Under the pieces are notes generated by a model. It was not told where the DNA came from and searched no databases. It saw only the letters and a list, made by a program, of their open reading frames with translations. Of a stretch of 64,000 nt of DNA, positions 49,406-60,815 are shown piece by piece (positions within the stretch are counted from its first letter, which is position 1; each line of letters opens with the position of its first letter). This stretch comes from Haliclystus octoradiatus (Eukaryota > Cnidaria > Staurozoa > Stauromedusae > Haliclystidae). A program made the translations under genes and the position numbers. The DNA lies in contig OU744447.1 in the NCBI GenBank assembly GCA_916610825.1, positions 25,669,037 to 25,733,036 of the forward strand, read 5' to 3'.

Positions 49406-50524
49406 ACTGATCGAGAATATTCGTCCAAATTGTAGGCCTATAGTCCTTTCCACTATACTTTATCATTAAAGCTTTAATTACTACAATTTTTGTTATAAAA
49501 TGTCTTTGTGTCATGTGCACTTTAAATGATACGATTTCAAACCAACAGAACAGATGTAAATTACTGGTAAATTATTTTCTGCATGAATGTGTGAAACTTG
49601 AAATTGCTTTTGGCTCAATAACACTGGGGTAATTGGAGCTGCACGCTGCAGAAACACTTTGGGAACCATATCATGATATGCAGGTATAAGTCTATTCAAA
49701 ATTGCAAACATTCTTAATTGGGAATAATTATTGTAGATTTTTAAGAATTAACAAATGTTTTGCAAACTCCAACCATTTTAATATTTTGCGCAATAAGGGG
49801 GTAGGCCTTGATAATAGAGTTTGAAAAGTCTTCCAATTCTATGGGCTGTACCATGGGTGTACCCCCAGTAAGTAACTTGAACTATTTGCAAGAGTTTTGA
49901 AGTGAAAATTTTGATTACAGTTACAAATGTTTTGTTCACAATGTCACAAAATACGGATACGGATACTGTGAACCTGGTTCTTGAAGGTTTTCAATTATTT
50001 ATCAAGATCGTATTATTTATTTACCTTCAGATTATGATCTTTGTATTTCATACTTTCTGTGTTGTGAAATTCATATTATCATACTTCACAATAAATCAAA
50101 TTTCAGATATGATTGTAACATCTCTTCAGAAAAAAATGACGCAATTGAAACTCAATCCCAACCTTGGGAAAAAAATTTATTGGATTTCATGAATTTTGCA
50201 AAAAGGTACCAACAAACTGTTTACGAACACCTTAAAAACAGTTCATCAACGTTGGATGGCCTGTTGTTTTTCATGAACTGTCCATTGACTGTTTGCTTTC
50301 TCATTGGGCAGAACTATTTAAATCTTACAATATTGTTCCCGAGTAGACTAAAAAATTTTTGACATCTTTCTGAACTTTCTGTACTGTATGAATATTGAAC
50401 CTGATACATTTGAAATTTGTATTAGATTTGGTTTTGTTTTTACAGGGAAAATGTTGGATTGGAACTTAGAAATCAAATTTGATTGACATTGTTGAAATGG
50501 TATCTTCATCTGTTTCAATTTCAG
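49406..50524. other. Mostly non-coding; lone MITE tip and possible upstream exons
   Basis: TCATGTGCACTTTAA at 49512-49526 repeats the right tip of the 2562-3333 element. An exon-like segment at about 49920-49988 (after gattacag) keeps an open frame (TNVLFTMSQNTDTDT) but ends at a poor donor, and no extracellular domain is recognised. Exons upstream of the 50525 transmembrane exon may lie here or further left. Confidence 0.3.
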
Positions 50525-50606
50525 TGATCGTATTAGGTACTATTTTTGGATTGGTCTGTATTACGTTTATTGTTCTCTTGTGTGCAAAGCGGAAAAAAGA
50601 TGAATC
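50525..50606 (+). CDS. Transmembrane-segment exon of a single-pass membrane protein
   Basis: A strong acceptor (ttcatctgtttcaatttcag, AG 50523-50524) and donor (gaatc|gtaagt, GT 50607-50608) enclose a phase-1 exon reading VIVLGTIFGLVCITFIVLLC then AKRKKDES: about 20 hydrophobic residues and a basic stop-transfer anchor, typical of a type I membrane-protein transmembrane exon. An alternative is a longer first exon from about 50442 with ATG at 50497 (MVSSSVSISV...), giving a protein with almost no outer part; an in-frame TAG just upstream forbids any longer reading. The phase-2 end matches the terminal exon at 63522. Product unknown. Confidence 0.6.
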
Positions 50607-50930
50607 GTAAGTATTTCATTGTATTTGTTTAGAATATATGATATGTTATTTATTGTATGTGAAGGAATATTTCATCAATCAAACAATTAACTATCCTGAT
50701 GTACAAATTCAAACCATGACATACCACATGGCTTGAGTAACCCCGGTTCTGAATTATTTTGAGAAACAAGAAATGTCAAAACACTTCATTCACATAAATC
50801 CTTTCCATGGAAGAATATATTAAAGTAAAATCGTTTCCCATATTATTTTTTGCATCTTAACAATCTTCTAATACTAATAATATTGTCTGTGTGCAAATAA
50901 ATTATTTCGATATTTCGATATTTGTATATT

Positions 50931-53290
50931 TCTGTGTTTGTCCGCGACTTATGTACGTCTCACTGGCGAAATAATGCAGATAATCCATTATCGGGAAATT
51001 ATGCAAACACTTGTGTCGAGTTAACCATGTAGAGTAACATATTTGTTGTATGAATGTTATGATATTCAGGCGTTGTTTTGAAATAATAAACTTCCCTTGA
51101 TACCTAATTTGATATCATTGTATTAACAAATTTGGAGATTTGAAAAATTTCATAGTTTCTGGTTGATAATCTAGTGGGTAGATAAATTGAAGGCGAATTG
51201 AAATCTCCAGAACGAAAATATATTTTGAATTTAAGCTGCGAGAAAAATATTTGAACAAGTCATCAAAATAAGTCCATCAGTTTTATGATAATTTAAATAA
51301 TACATTATACCGAATTGCTTTGAATTTCTAGAATAACTAAACTAAACAAAATATGTTTTGAAATAAAAGAAAGCTAGACATATTTCCGGACATATTTCAT
51401 GTTGTGGTAAAATAAGCTATGTCCAACGGGGCACAAACGCTTTGAATTTAAAAAGATGTAAGTCCTTGATTTATGAATGAAACCAAACGCCGTTCATTAA
51501 TTTTCTTTAAATTGAAATACAAACGGTTCACTTCGCAGGCTAATTAATATATAATTTGTGGGAACGTTGATAAAACAATCTGTTCTAAAATCAAAGAAAC
51601 CTAGGCAAAAAAATTCAGAAAAGTATGAAATGACGTCGGTGTTCGACTTATTCGAAAAAAATTCCTCAAAATTCGAATGTATTAACAAAGCGTCTACAGC
51701 ATAGACATAATAGATATAGACTGCTGATGGCGTTCGAAAACGGGCTTAAAACGTAGCACCTATGGGGATCCATAATGGCTGATACATGCTCCCAAAGTGG
51801 CGGGAAAAGCAGTGTTCTGACCCAATATTGTTGTTAGAAAATAAAAGAATAGATGAGCCGGATTATTTCGAGCTACTTTTAAAGCAACTAAATATGATTG
51901 TGTTTAACAGGTTTGTTTTGCATCACTCAATTTCGAATCAAATCCGCTTAATTACTTTATCAAATTTTCACTGAAATATCCTAATTTTGTAAGTAGGAAT
52001 ATCGCTGCTTTTGTAACAATAATACATCAAAATTTCAGAGTTTGCTCAGATTTAATATGTATTAATCATCCAAGCTGTCTTTACCGGACAAGTTTCATGT
52101 TTACTGCTGGTTACAGCAAAGCACAGGACGCAGAATGACCGTAGAAAAGTTGATATTGAAACAATAACAAACAAATTCCAATAATGCTACGAAAAATATT
52201 CAAATTTAATTCACCAAATATCTAAATATTTTACACTCCATAGTGATAATAGTTATAAAGTCTAAGATTGATAAAGATAGCCACAAATTAAGCCTCATAA
52301 CCAGCAGTACCATCGCAAAACAAGCGTAGCGGATACCAATTAATATCAAAATATGCAAATTTTTATTATAATCAATGTTTCCATATCATTAAAACCATAT
52401 TAAAAATGTTCAAAAGCAAGACAAATAGATATATGCAGCGATTTAAATCAATTCAAGCACTTTGTGTCTACTTCAAATACCAAATTGCATTGGAATTTAG
52501 ACTTTTGCAATCTGTTTACAACATACAACTGCAACTTTTGGGCGCATGTGTCTACCATTTTGGCTGCCCATGAGTGCCACGCGTCACGTGACCCCATCAG
52601 CGGTCTATATCTATTATGTCTATGGTCTACAGTCCAAGTTTACAGAGTTCAGAATTAATCAAGGAATTGTACAAGAGAATTTATAATTTAATGTAAAAAT
52701 ATATGAAATATTTTGTTTATGAGAGTGCAGGCTTTGGTTTTAAGATTTTACTTCCGTAGTTAACAACATAATTGTAAACATTATTAAAATTAAAATTTCA
52801 CAATGTGATTTGCGATAAGAACAAGACACAATATTTCGCAACAGTTTTGAAAATAAAAATAGTGTGTCTTGTTCTTATCGTTGATCGACATTTAATGAAG
52901 CTAAATTCAAGTATATCCAATGAAACAAGATTAAAATTGAATTGAAAATTAAGTGTATGATTTGTGATAAATAATAACTATAATATTCTTAGCGTTCAAA
53001 AATATATTATAAATTCATTCAATGATGAAAAAGTGAGATGAATTCAAAACATTTCAATAGTTTGGAGAAATGTAACAAAGCTTCTGTTACAAGAATAAAA
53101 AGCGAAAAAGTTTGCATATAATAATCGATCATAGCAGAATATAACTTACCATTTTCGAAATAAGAAAGAAGAATGAGATCCAAATAATAATTATGAGTGG
53201 CATAATCTCCAAACAACATTCACATACATAATTGCAGGTTATCTGAGTTAATACACCAATCAATAATAAGTTAACAACCATATTTCATCG
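50931..53290 (+). mobile_element. Helitron-like repeat, copy C (truncated, diverged)
   Basis: Starts TCTGTGTTTGTCCGCGACTT and follows copies A and B at lower identity to about 53290 (TTAACAACCATATTTCATCG, corresponding to about 39970 in copy A), lacking the 3' hairpin end. It is interrupted by the hAT-type insertion at 51700-52624. Confidence 0.6.
51700..52624. mobile_element. hAT-type element inserted in copy C, 925 bp
   Basis: The first 31 bases (CATAGACATAATAGATATAG, then ACTGCTGATGG) are repeated inverted at the end with one mismatch. Perfect 8-bp target duplications GTCTACAG lie at 51692-51699 and 52625-52632. Copies A and B have a single GTCTACAG at the same place (near 39293 and 42290), so the empty site is seen directly. 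No transposase is encoded. The 8-bp duplication points to hAT, though other families with 8-bp duplications are possible. Confidence 0.9.
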
Positions 53291-53584
53291 AAGGTTGAAA
53301 CCATATCAACCATATTATATCATCATAAGTATACTAATATACATTAAATCAGACGTATATGATTACAGAACATTTTTGCTCTAGATTTCAAGTATATAAA
53401 AGATTACAATACAATACTGAAGACAGAAAAATTATATATCAATCTATCAATATATTATCAAGTAGCAATTCAAAATCAAAATAGCAATTTGAAATCTGAA
53501 TGTATAGAAATTAATAGCAGATATGTAAGTAGACTCGATCAGATCAAATCTGAACTAGATCCGTAAATGTTCACGTAACCCCTT

Positions 53585-53940
53585 AAGAATGACACTTCCC
53601 CGTATAGCAGATGTATAGAAGTACCCCCACGCATATGGACTGAAAACATTTAGATAATGAAATTGAATTAACTTGATGTCTAAAGATAATTCATGCTAAG
53701 ATAGATGATTCCATGCAGGTATAATTCCGGCTATGGAAACACTATTGAAATAACGAAGTAACTAAATAAATGTTGTGCGTCAGACATATCTGGATTTTAA
53801 TTAAAGAATCAATAGCTCAAAAGGGATACCTTGATGTGTGCCCAGCAAATGACATGTCACATAAGATCGACCAAGTTGATAATAATCTTAAAGATCGCGA
53901 TGAAACTAAAGGGTCTGGGGCTACAATTCACCCTAATTGA
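53585..53940 (+). repeat. Dispersed repeat, copy 1
   Basis: Direct repeat of 62555-62930 at roughly 75-80 percent by eye; shared blocks include AGATAATTCATGCTAAGA, CAAAAGGGATA and TGATGTGTGCCCAG. Non-coding; probably part of a larger element of the Helitron-like family, since copy 2 precedes such a 3' end. Confidence 0.65.
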
Positions 53941-54829
53941 TTTAGCCTCAAAATAAATATGTCCTTCATAAAAGGGAATCCCTACACAACTATTACAGTT
54001 TCACAGGCGGTGCTCCCTTTCAGCAGCTAGGAAACGTTCGATTCCCCTTTTCTGACTGTCAAAATATGAAATTTGAAATTATTGTTCTGCATCTTTTTGA
54101 ATTGTATTCTCTCAGTTCTCAGCTATTCAAAATTTTATAGTCTTGATCGATTTCTGAAAATGGTATACCCCCGTGCAAAATATATCAAATCTCCCCACCA
54201 ATTTTTATCCGAAAGTCTATTGTTTAGAATATAAATAAAACTCTTCAGCATTCCGCAAGTTGCGTGGATATAAGGAAAGTTAATTTTACTGGCGTGGTGA
54301 AAATAAACGTAAGGAATGGCGTGTGGCGTGGATTTCAGAAAAGTTTTGTATTAATGAATAGTCGTATTTTGATGGCGATAATTTTATTAAATGTAATAAA
54401 AAATCGTGTGAATAATGAGAAGCGTACAGTTTTAATTGAGTTAATGTTTTAAACGTGATAAATAGCAACAGTGGATATAAGAAAGGTTGTCTTTAACGGC
54501 GTGATTATAATGAACGTGATAGCTTGAGTGGATGTAAACAAAGTTAACTATATGAGGTCTCAGAAGTTATAACGAAACATGCAGATCACTAGATATCACT
54601 AGATATAGCTCTCAGAATGTTCTAAGTGAGCTAGAATGACTAGGTTAAAATATATTAAATGCTGATTTAGATACAGTCCTCCAAGCTTAGTTAAAGGATA
54701 TTTTGGCTATTTCAAAAGCAGGATTTTTACTTTATTTTACTATGAAGACTCTGAAATTAAAACAGGGCATGTAGATCAATAAATGTCCCTATACAAAGTT
54801 CTACGCCATGTATCAAAGTGAATAGAAAA

Positions 54830-56200
54830 ACTAGATGAAAAATATGCAGTCTATATTTAGTAACGTCTCTAACACTGAAAGGACAGATATTACAATTCAC
54901 AATTTATCTTATTATGTCATACTCAGACATAAATTGAAGTGATTTAAAAAAACTAGATGAATAAATATACAGTCTATATTTAGTAACAGCCATCTAGGTT
55001 GACGTAAGTGTGATTTCACCACTTTTCATAGATATCGAGAAAAGCCGGGTTTTCACTTTCCTGACATTAAATGTCTCTCACATTAAAATGGGCGATAAGA
55101 ATCACTATTTATCTTAGTGTTTCATACTCAGATATGTATCGAAGTGATTCAAAAAGACTAGGTGAAAAAATATACAGTCCATATTTAGTAACAGCCATCT
55201 AGGTTGACCTAAGTGTGATTTCACTATTTTTCAGATTTTGAAAAAAGCCGGTTTTCCATTTTCTCGACTTTAAATATCTCTCACACTGAAAGGACGGATA
55301 CAATTCACTATTTATCTTAGTATGTCATACTCAGACATGTAATGAAGTGATTCAAAAAAACCAGATGAAAAAATATACAGTCTATATTTAGTAACAGCCA
55401 TCTTGGTTGACCTAAGTGTGATTTCACCATTTCTCAGATTTTGAAATAGCCGTCTTTTCACTTTCCTGACATTAAATGTCTCTCACATTAAAATGGGCGA
55501 TAAGAATCACTATTTATCTTAGTGTTTCATACTCAGATATGTATCGAAGTGATTCAAAAAGACTAGATGAAAAAATATACAGTCCATATTTAGTAACAGC
55601 CATCTAGGTTGACCTAAGTGTGATTTCACTATTTTTCAGATTTTGAAAAAAGCCGGTTTTCCATTTTCTCGACTTTAAATATCTCTCACACTGAAAGGAC
55701 GGATACAATTCACTATTTATCTTAGTATGTCATACTCAGACATGTATCGAAGTGATTCAAAAAGGCTAGATGAAAAAACATACAATCTATATTTAGTAAC
55801 AGCCATCTTGGTTGACCTAAGTGTGATTTCACCATTTCTCAGATTTTGAAAAAAGCTGGTTTTTCATTTTCTCGACTTTAAATGTCTCTCACACTGAAAG
55901 GACGGATACAATTCACTATTTATCTTAGTATGTCATACTCAGACATGCATTGAAGTGATTTAAAAAAACTAGATGAATAAATATACAGTCTATATTTAGT
56001 AATAGCCATCTAGGTTGACCTAAGTGTGATTTCACTATTTTTCAGATTTTGAAAAAAGCCGGTTTTTCATTTTCTCGACTTTAAATATCTCTCACACTGA
56101 AAGGACGGATATAATTCACTATTTATCTGAGTATGTCATACTCAGACATGTATTGAAGTGATTCAAAAAAACTAGATGAAAAAATATACAGTCTATATTT
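54830..56200. repeat. Satellite: about 6.5 copies of a 204-bp unit
   Basis: The anchor GCCATCTAGGTTGAC (or TTGG variant) recurs near 54985, 55194, 55397, 55602, 55802 and 56006, spacing 200-209 bases. Two unit types differ in the middle (TTTCCTGACATTAAATGTCT versus TTCTCGACTTTAAATATCTC) and alternate in the first part of the array, giving a period of about 408 bases. Confidence 0.9.
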
Positions 56201-56338
56201 ATTATTACTGAAGTCTCTTATCCACGCTATTTCTTACGTTAACTATATGAACCCCATTAAAGCCATGTTAAAACACAAATCATTCTTATTTCCACACCAT
56301 TCATTACGTTAACGCTATTAAATACAACTGGAGTCTTA

Positions 56339-56838
56339 AGCCCCGGCCAAATGACTTTTTATTTCGCCAACATTATTGAATTCAACAAAATCCGATGAAT
56401 GTTGAGAAAATAAAAAGTCATTTGGCCACCCTCACTTTTTCGGATTTTGTTGGCTGATGTTGAATTTCGATTTTGAATACATTCAAAAATTTCCTCAACA
56501 TTCATCGGATTTTGTTGAGTTCTATTGTTCTCTACCGATGTTGGCGAAGTGGCCAAATGACTTTTTATTTCCTCAACATTGTTGAGTTTTGTTGAAAATA
56601 TGAACCTTGCTCTGATTGGTCAACAATGACGTAGCCTGTCTCAGGATTGGTGGGCTCGATTGACTAGCTTCCAAGCCTCAAAATACCATCCGCTGTTGAC
56701 GAAAATGAACTCAACAAAATCCGATGAATGTTGGCGAAAATAAAAAGTCATTTGGCCACCCTCAAGATGTTGACGAAAATGAACTCAACAAAATCCGATG
56801 AATGTTGGCGAAATAAAAAAAGTCATTTGGCCAGGGCT
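56339..56838. mobile_element. PIF/Harbinger-type MITE, 500 bp
   Basis: Ends AGCCCCGGCCAAATGAC and GTCATTTGGCCAGGGCT are inverted repeats with one mismatch, flanked by the 3-bp duplication TTA (56336-56338 and 56839-56841). The sister module at 56951-56966 (GAGTCTTATAACCACG) shows the site with a single TTA. Internal copies of the same tip (near 56417, 56554 and 56747) show it is itself a composite. Confidence 0.85.
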
Positions 56839-57120
56839 TTATATCCACGCTATTTGTTGCGTTAACTTTATTAACGCCATGAAAGCCATGTTTAAAACAC
56901 AATTATTCTTATTTCCACACCATTCATTACGTTAACGCTATTAAATACAACTGGAGTCTTATAACCACGCTATTTGTTGCGTTAACTTTATTAACGCCAT
57001 TAAACCCATGTTAAAACTTTAAAAACAGCTATTCCTATTTCCACACTATTCATTACGTTAACGCCATTAACCACAACCAGTCTTATTTCCACGCCACTCA
57101 TGGAATGCGGAAAAAGGTGA

Positions 57121-57522
57121 AGTGTCATCAACACTGCCACTAAACATTCCTTTACAAGCGTGGAAATAGCCTATTACTTTATTCTGGCTATTTCCACACC
57201 TTTTTCGCGTGGAAATAGAATCCGCCTCGAGAAAATAGTCTGGTTTATCAATTTCAGTTTTGGATAAAATCTCAATTCTTTCTTGTCGAAACGCAAAGTC
57301 TATGGCTATAGATAGCCAACAAATGCATACGGCTCAAAAATAAATAGCAGAATGGGAGTCACAGTCCGATTATCTGTTCTGAGAAGTTTGACGCAAATCA
57401 AAATGACTTAGCTAAAATGTACTTTCAAATCAACACTAAATAAATTCATATGATTCTAAATTTTACAATTTACGTGCATAAATACTGCAGGTAGACATGC
57501 AATATAAAACATACATAGGTAT
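57121..57522. other. Non-coding, with a short hairpin
   Basis: GTGGAAATAG at about 57160 is followed by CTATTTCCAC at about 57206, an inverted pair resembling the modules of the preceding element. No gene seen. Confidence 0.4.
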
Positions 57523-57527
57523 GTGAC

Positions 57528-57799
57528 TGTAAGAAATCAATGCAAAAACCACAACACAGTTAACAACACATCCAACTTTCTTCAACGTTATAACACCACT
57601 GCCCATCAAAAAACCTACCGACATTCTTGATTATATCTTTGTCGGGGAAATACAAAAGAAAAATGCTGACGCTATATCATTTTACATTCTCACGTCATCT
57701 ATTTATTTAATACAAATACATTACGTCATGCATAACAACGAGGTTAAAACATAAGTAAGGCTAACATATAAAAATGTCAATAAGACTAACATCGGCACA
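57528..57799 (-). repeat. 3' LTR of the Gypsy-type element
   Basis: 272 bp, matching 61478-61749 base for base by eye. Confidence 0.95.
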
Positions 57800-57824
57800 T
57801 TCGCCCCAAGATTTACAAATCTTA

Positions 57825-60815
57825 CTACACATAATCATCTAACCAAGCCGGACGGCGCGAAACACGTCTAGAAGATTGAAGAACATCGTTAGTCGCAAGA
57901 TCTTGATCTTCTTCCTCGTCGGAGGAATCACATACTATTTCTAAATTAACATTTTCAGCAATATCACCTTCATGCATATTTTCCTCATCATATCGCATAC
58001 GTATGTGTGAAACGTGACGTAAACTTACAAAATCGCCAATCTTTACATTTACCTTAGTTGATGAAATGTGCTCGACAATCACTCCTGGCTTCCATCGTTC
58101 ATAACACCGCACGTTTTCATCTGGTTTAACCCAAACACAATCGCCAGGTGAAAATCGAACATCATGAAGTACAACTCGATCACGTGGTCTTTGCAACTTT
58201 AAATGTGTATCATAACTGTATAACATCTGAACAGGCGATAACTTTCTACCATCAGTAGGCAATCGATTGTACCAATAAGTAGCTTCTAGAACAGTCATAT
58301 TACTTCGTGTAGCTAACGTCTTTATAGTACGATGATTTCGTTCAATTATACCATTTCCAGCAGGGTAATATGCAGCTCTAGGTTCCAACCTGACATTCCA
58401 CTCAGTACATAATTTCTTGACTTTGCTGGACTTAAATGAACTATAATTATCTAACAATATTTCGTCTGGTGGACCATGTTCAATAAAAATTGATTCAAAA
58501 TGTTTGGCGATCTCCGATTGTCCTTCATTGCGAATACGACGCCAAATACAATACTGAGACGGTCCGCAATCAATAAACGTCAAAAACTTTTGTCCACTAA
58601 GCTTTGTAACATCAACTGCCAATCTTGACCAATTATGATTTACATTTAAATGACCTTTTTTCCATAATACTGATTGCGGATCAATTGACTGGCACTGGGC
58701 ACATTGAGATATTACTACTTTTGCTTCATTTAAATCTCCATTTACACCTAATCGCTCAGCCAACCACAACAAAGACGTAGAACCAGTATGAATAGTATTG
58801 TGCAATTCCTTTAATGTAAGTGCACTTTCACTAATCTCTAAATCTCCAACTGCAGCTACTTCTTCCATAACTATGTCATCATATTTCTTCAACCAATGAG
58901 TTGGCACTCTAGTTAGTTTATCAGCTAAATTCACATCAGATCTAATCAACGAAACATTAACTTGCAAATCGTATTCGTCAATAATGTTAGTAATCAATTT
59001 CAGACGTCTTCTAATCAATAACTCTCCACTAGCTTTCGTTTGCAAACGCTTCTTGAAAGACAAAACGTCGGACAACCAACTATTCACAACAGCTGAATCT
59101 GTTAAAATTTCAAACTCGTTTAATTTCCAAGCTACTGCCAAATTAATCCCCTTTAATACAGCGTCTAGCTCTGCTTGGTTAATATGCTTGTTGTCTTTAC
59201 GCAACCAACGTGCGTCTTCTGCAATTTCTCCACCAATCTCTACACAAACTCCCAAAGCAATTGAACTTGCGTCACACCAAATCCGCCCTTTTCTTGATGA
59301 CGAAATATCCCAACGACCTGATGCCGGATCACCTCTCTTACAACGTGCAACCATCTCCCCCACAGGCTCGATAACATTTGAAGGTAGCTCCTGATCCCAT
59401 TCAAAAGGTGTGGCTAACCTCTTCAAGTAGCTAGCAGCAACCCTAAGCCAATTGCATACAGGATGAATCCCCACCAACTTGCCACAAAGTGAATACAATT
59501 CACGCTTAGTCAAAGATTCGAAAGGCTCCAACTGTAGTTCATTTGCTCGACACCAATACAAATGATCACCTTGCTGACTAACATCCAAACCTAATACACG
59601 AACAGCATCAGTACCAATTTTCTCAGCAGGCTTAGATAGCAAACCAAATTTTGACAAATGCACAATAACTTCACTTGCAGAAACAATAGATTCGTTAACA
59701 AATATATCATCAACATATGAATCCGTCCCCTCTCTAATCTTTGAGTTCATTGACAATACTTTATTTAACACAGTCGACATTATCATCGGAGCAACGTTTA
59801 GCCCAAATCCCATCCGTGTCAAACACCATAAACGATCTTTATGTCGTATAGTTTGATAGCACCATAACGACGGGTCCACATGCAATTCCAAATAAGCATC
59901 CTTTAAATCCACTACTGCACACTCAACACCTTGACGTCGCCACAACCGAAGTTTATCTTTACAAACGTCGCTTTCACCAGAATAAATTGTTACAGACTCA
60001 TTTAACTCTCTGAAATCAAAAACAGGACGCACTTTCTTTTTGTTACTTTGCACCACTGCAAACATTGGTATTAAACCCTTTGCCGAACCCATCTCTGACT
60101 CATTGTACTCAATCAAATATTCTTTTTCTATCCACTCATCCAATTTCTTTTTAAACTCTAATTGGGTACATCCATCCATTTTATAACAGTCCACATTGTT
60201 TTGTAATCGATTTGGGGCAGTCTCCTCAACCCATTTCCAAGAAACAATCCAATGACCATTTTCAAATTTAGCCGAAAAATTACGATCATTAATACTAATT
60301 TCTTCTTGTAATTCACATTCAACAGACACAGATTTCTGTTCAGACTTCACCACGGTGACACAATAACCATCACCAATATTAAACTTCCCATCCTTGAACA
60401 CTTCCAATCCACCCATACGTGTAATAAGATCTAATCCAATAATAACATCAACATTCTTCAATAAACGATCAACCATCAAACAATCAATATTTTCAATAAA
60501 ATTACCATAACGAAACAACACTTGACATTTTCCTTGAGTTGAAGTCACATCTCCATTCATCATAATAACATCTGCATTTTTAACCAAAACATTCCCTTGT
60601 CCTTTACATAATCTTTCTTTTACAATGGTTAATGTACATCCAGTATCAACTAATCCACGTACAGAAATACCATTTATAAAAACATTAACCATCAATAAGG
60701 AATTCACTGTCGGGGGGCTACGACTTGTTCCATTGACGACGTAGCCCCTTGTACATTTCCCGACACCTTTGCACACCCATTTGCGAAATGACCAACTTGT
60801 CCACACTTGTAACAT
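57825..60815 (-). CDS. pol: pol polyprotein of the Gypsy-type element
   Basis: A 996-codon frame. Domains by residue: retropepsin with DTG at 57-59; reverse transcriptase about 220-470 with VVDLKDAY (301-308) and YVDD (367-370); RNase H about 512-640; integrase with an HHCC zinc motif (about 672-708) and a DDE core (D735, D789, E825, 35 residues between the last two); a chromodomain-free C-terminal tail. It overlaps gag by about 110 bases in a different frame, consistent with frameshift expression known in this class, so its first Met is probably not used. This is the element's own enzyme set, not a host gene. Confidence 0.9.
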   Translation of the reverse strand: MLQVWTSWSFRKWVCKGVGKCTRGYVVNGTSRSPPTVNSLLMVNVFINGISVRGLVDTGCTLTIVKERLCKGQGNVLVKNADVIMMNGDVTSTQGKCQVLFRYGNFIENIDCLMVDRLLKNVDVIIGLDLITRMGGLEVFKDGKFNIGDGYCVTVVKSEQKSVSVECELQEEISINDRNFSAKFENGHWIVSWKWVEETAPNRLQNNVDCYKMDGCTQLEFKKKLDEWIEKEYLIEYNESEMGSAKGLIPMFAVVQSNKKKVRPVFDFRELNESVTIYSGESDVCKDKLRLWRRQGVECAVVDLKDAYLELHVDPSLWCYQTIRHKDRLWCLTRMGFGLNVAPMIMSTVLNKVLSMNSKIREGTDSYVDDIFVNESIVSASEVIVHLSKFGLLSKPAEKIGTDAVRVLGLDVSQQGDHLYWCRANELQLEPFESLTKRELYSLCGKLVGIHPVCNWLRVAASYLKRLATPFEWDQELPSNVIEPVGEMVARCKRGDPASGRWDISSSRKGRIWCDASSIALGVCVEIGGEIAEDARWLRKDNKHINQAELDAVLKGINLAVAWKLNEFEILTDSAVVNSWLSDVLSFKKRLQTKASGELLIRRRLKLITNIIDEYDLQVNVSLIRSDVNLADKLTRVPTHWLKKYDDIVMEEVAAVGDLEISESALTLKELHNTIHTGSTSLLWLAERLGVNGDLNEAKVVISQCAQCQSIDPQSVLWKKGHLNVNHNWSRLAVDVTKLSGQKFLTFIDCGPSQYCIWRRIRNEGQSEIAKHFESIFIEHGPPDEILLDNYSSFKSSKVKKLCTEWNVRLEPRAAYYPAGNGIIERNHRTIKTLATRSNMTVLEATYWYNRLPTDGRKLSPVQMLYSYDTHLKLQRPRDRVVLHDVRFSPGDCVWVKPDENVRCYERWKPGVIVEHISSTKVNVKIGDFVSLRHVSHIRMRYDEENMHEGDIAENVNLEIVCDSSDEEEDQDLATNDVLQSSRRVSRRPAWLDDYV

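Larger units (their letters stand above)
54250..57120. mobile_element. Large inverted-repeat element with satellite core
   Basis: The left arm (about 54250-54545) and right arm (about 56215-57120) carry inverted, repeated modules: GCGTGGA(T/A)ATAAG, GTTAACGTAATGAAT-like and TTAATGGCGTTAA-like blocks. In the right arm the module recurs with a period of roughly 130 bases. A 204-bp tandem repeat fills the middle, and a MITE sits in the right arm. No coding capacity. Exact ends and superfamily are uncertain. Confidence 0.55.

Noticed and set aside
57825-60815. Host protease or integrase-like gene
   Set aside because: It sits between identical LTRs with target duplications and has the full protease-RT-RNase H-integrase order; it is the element's pol.
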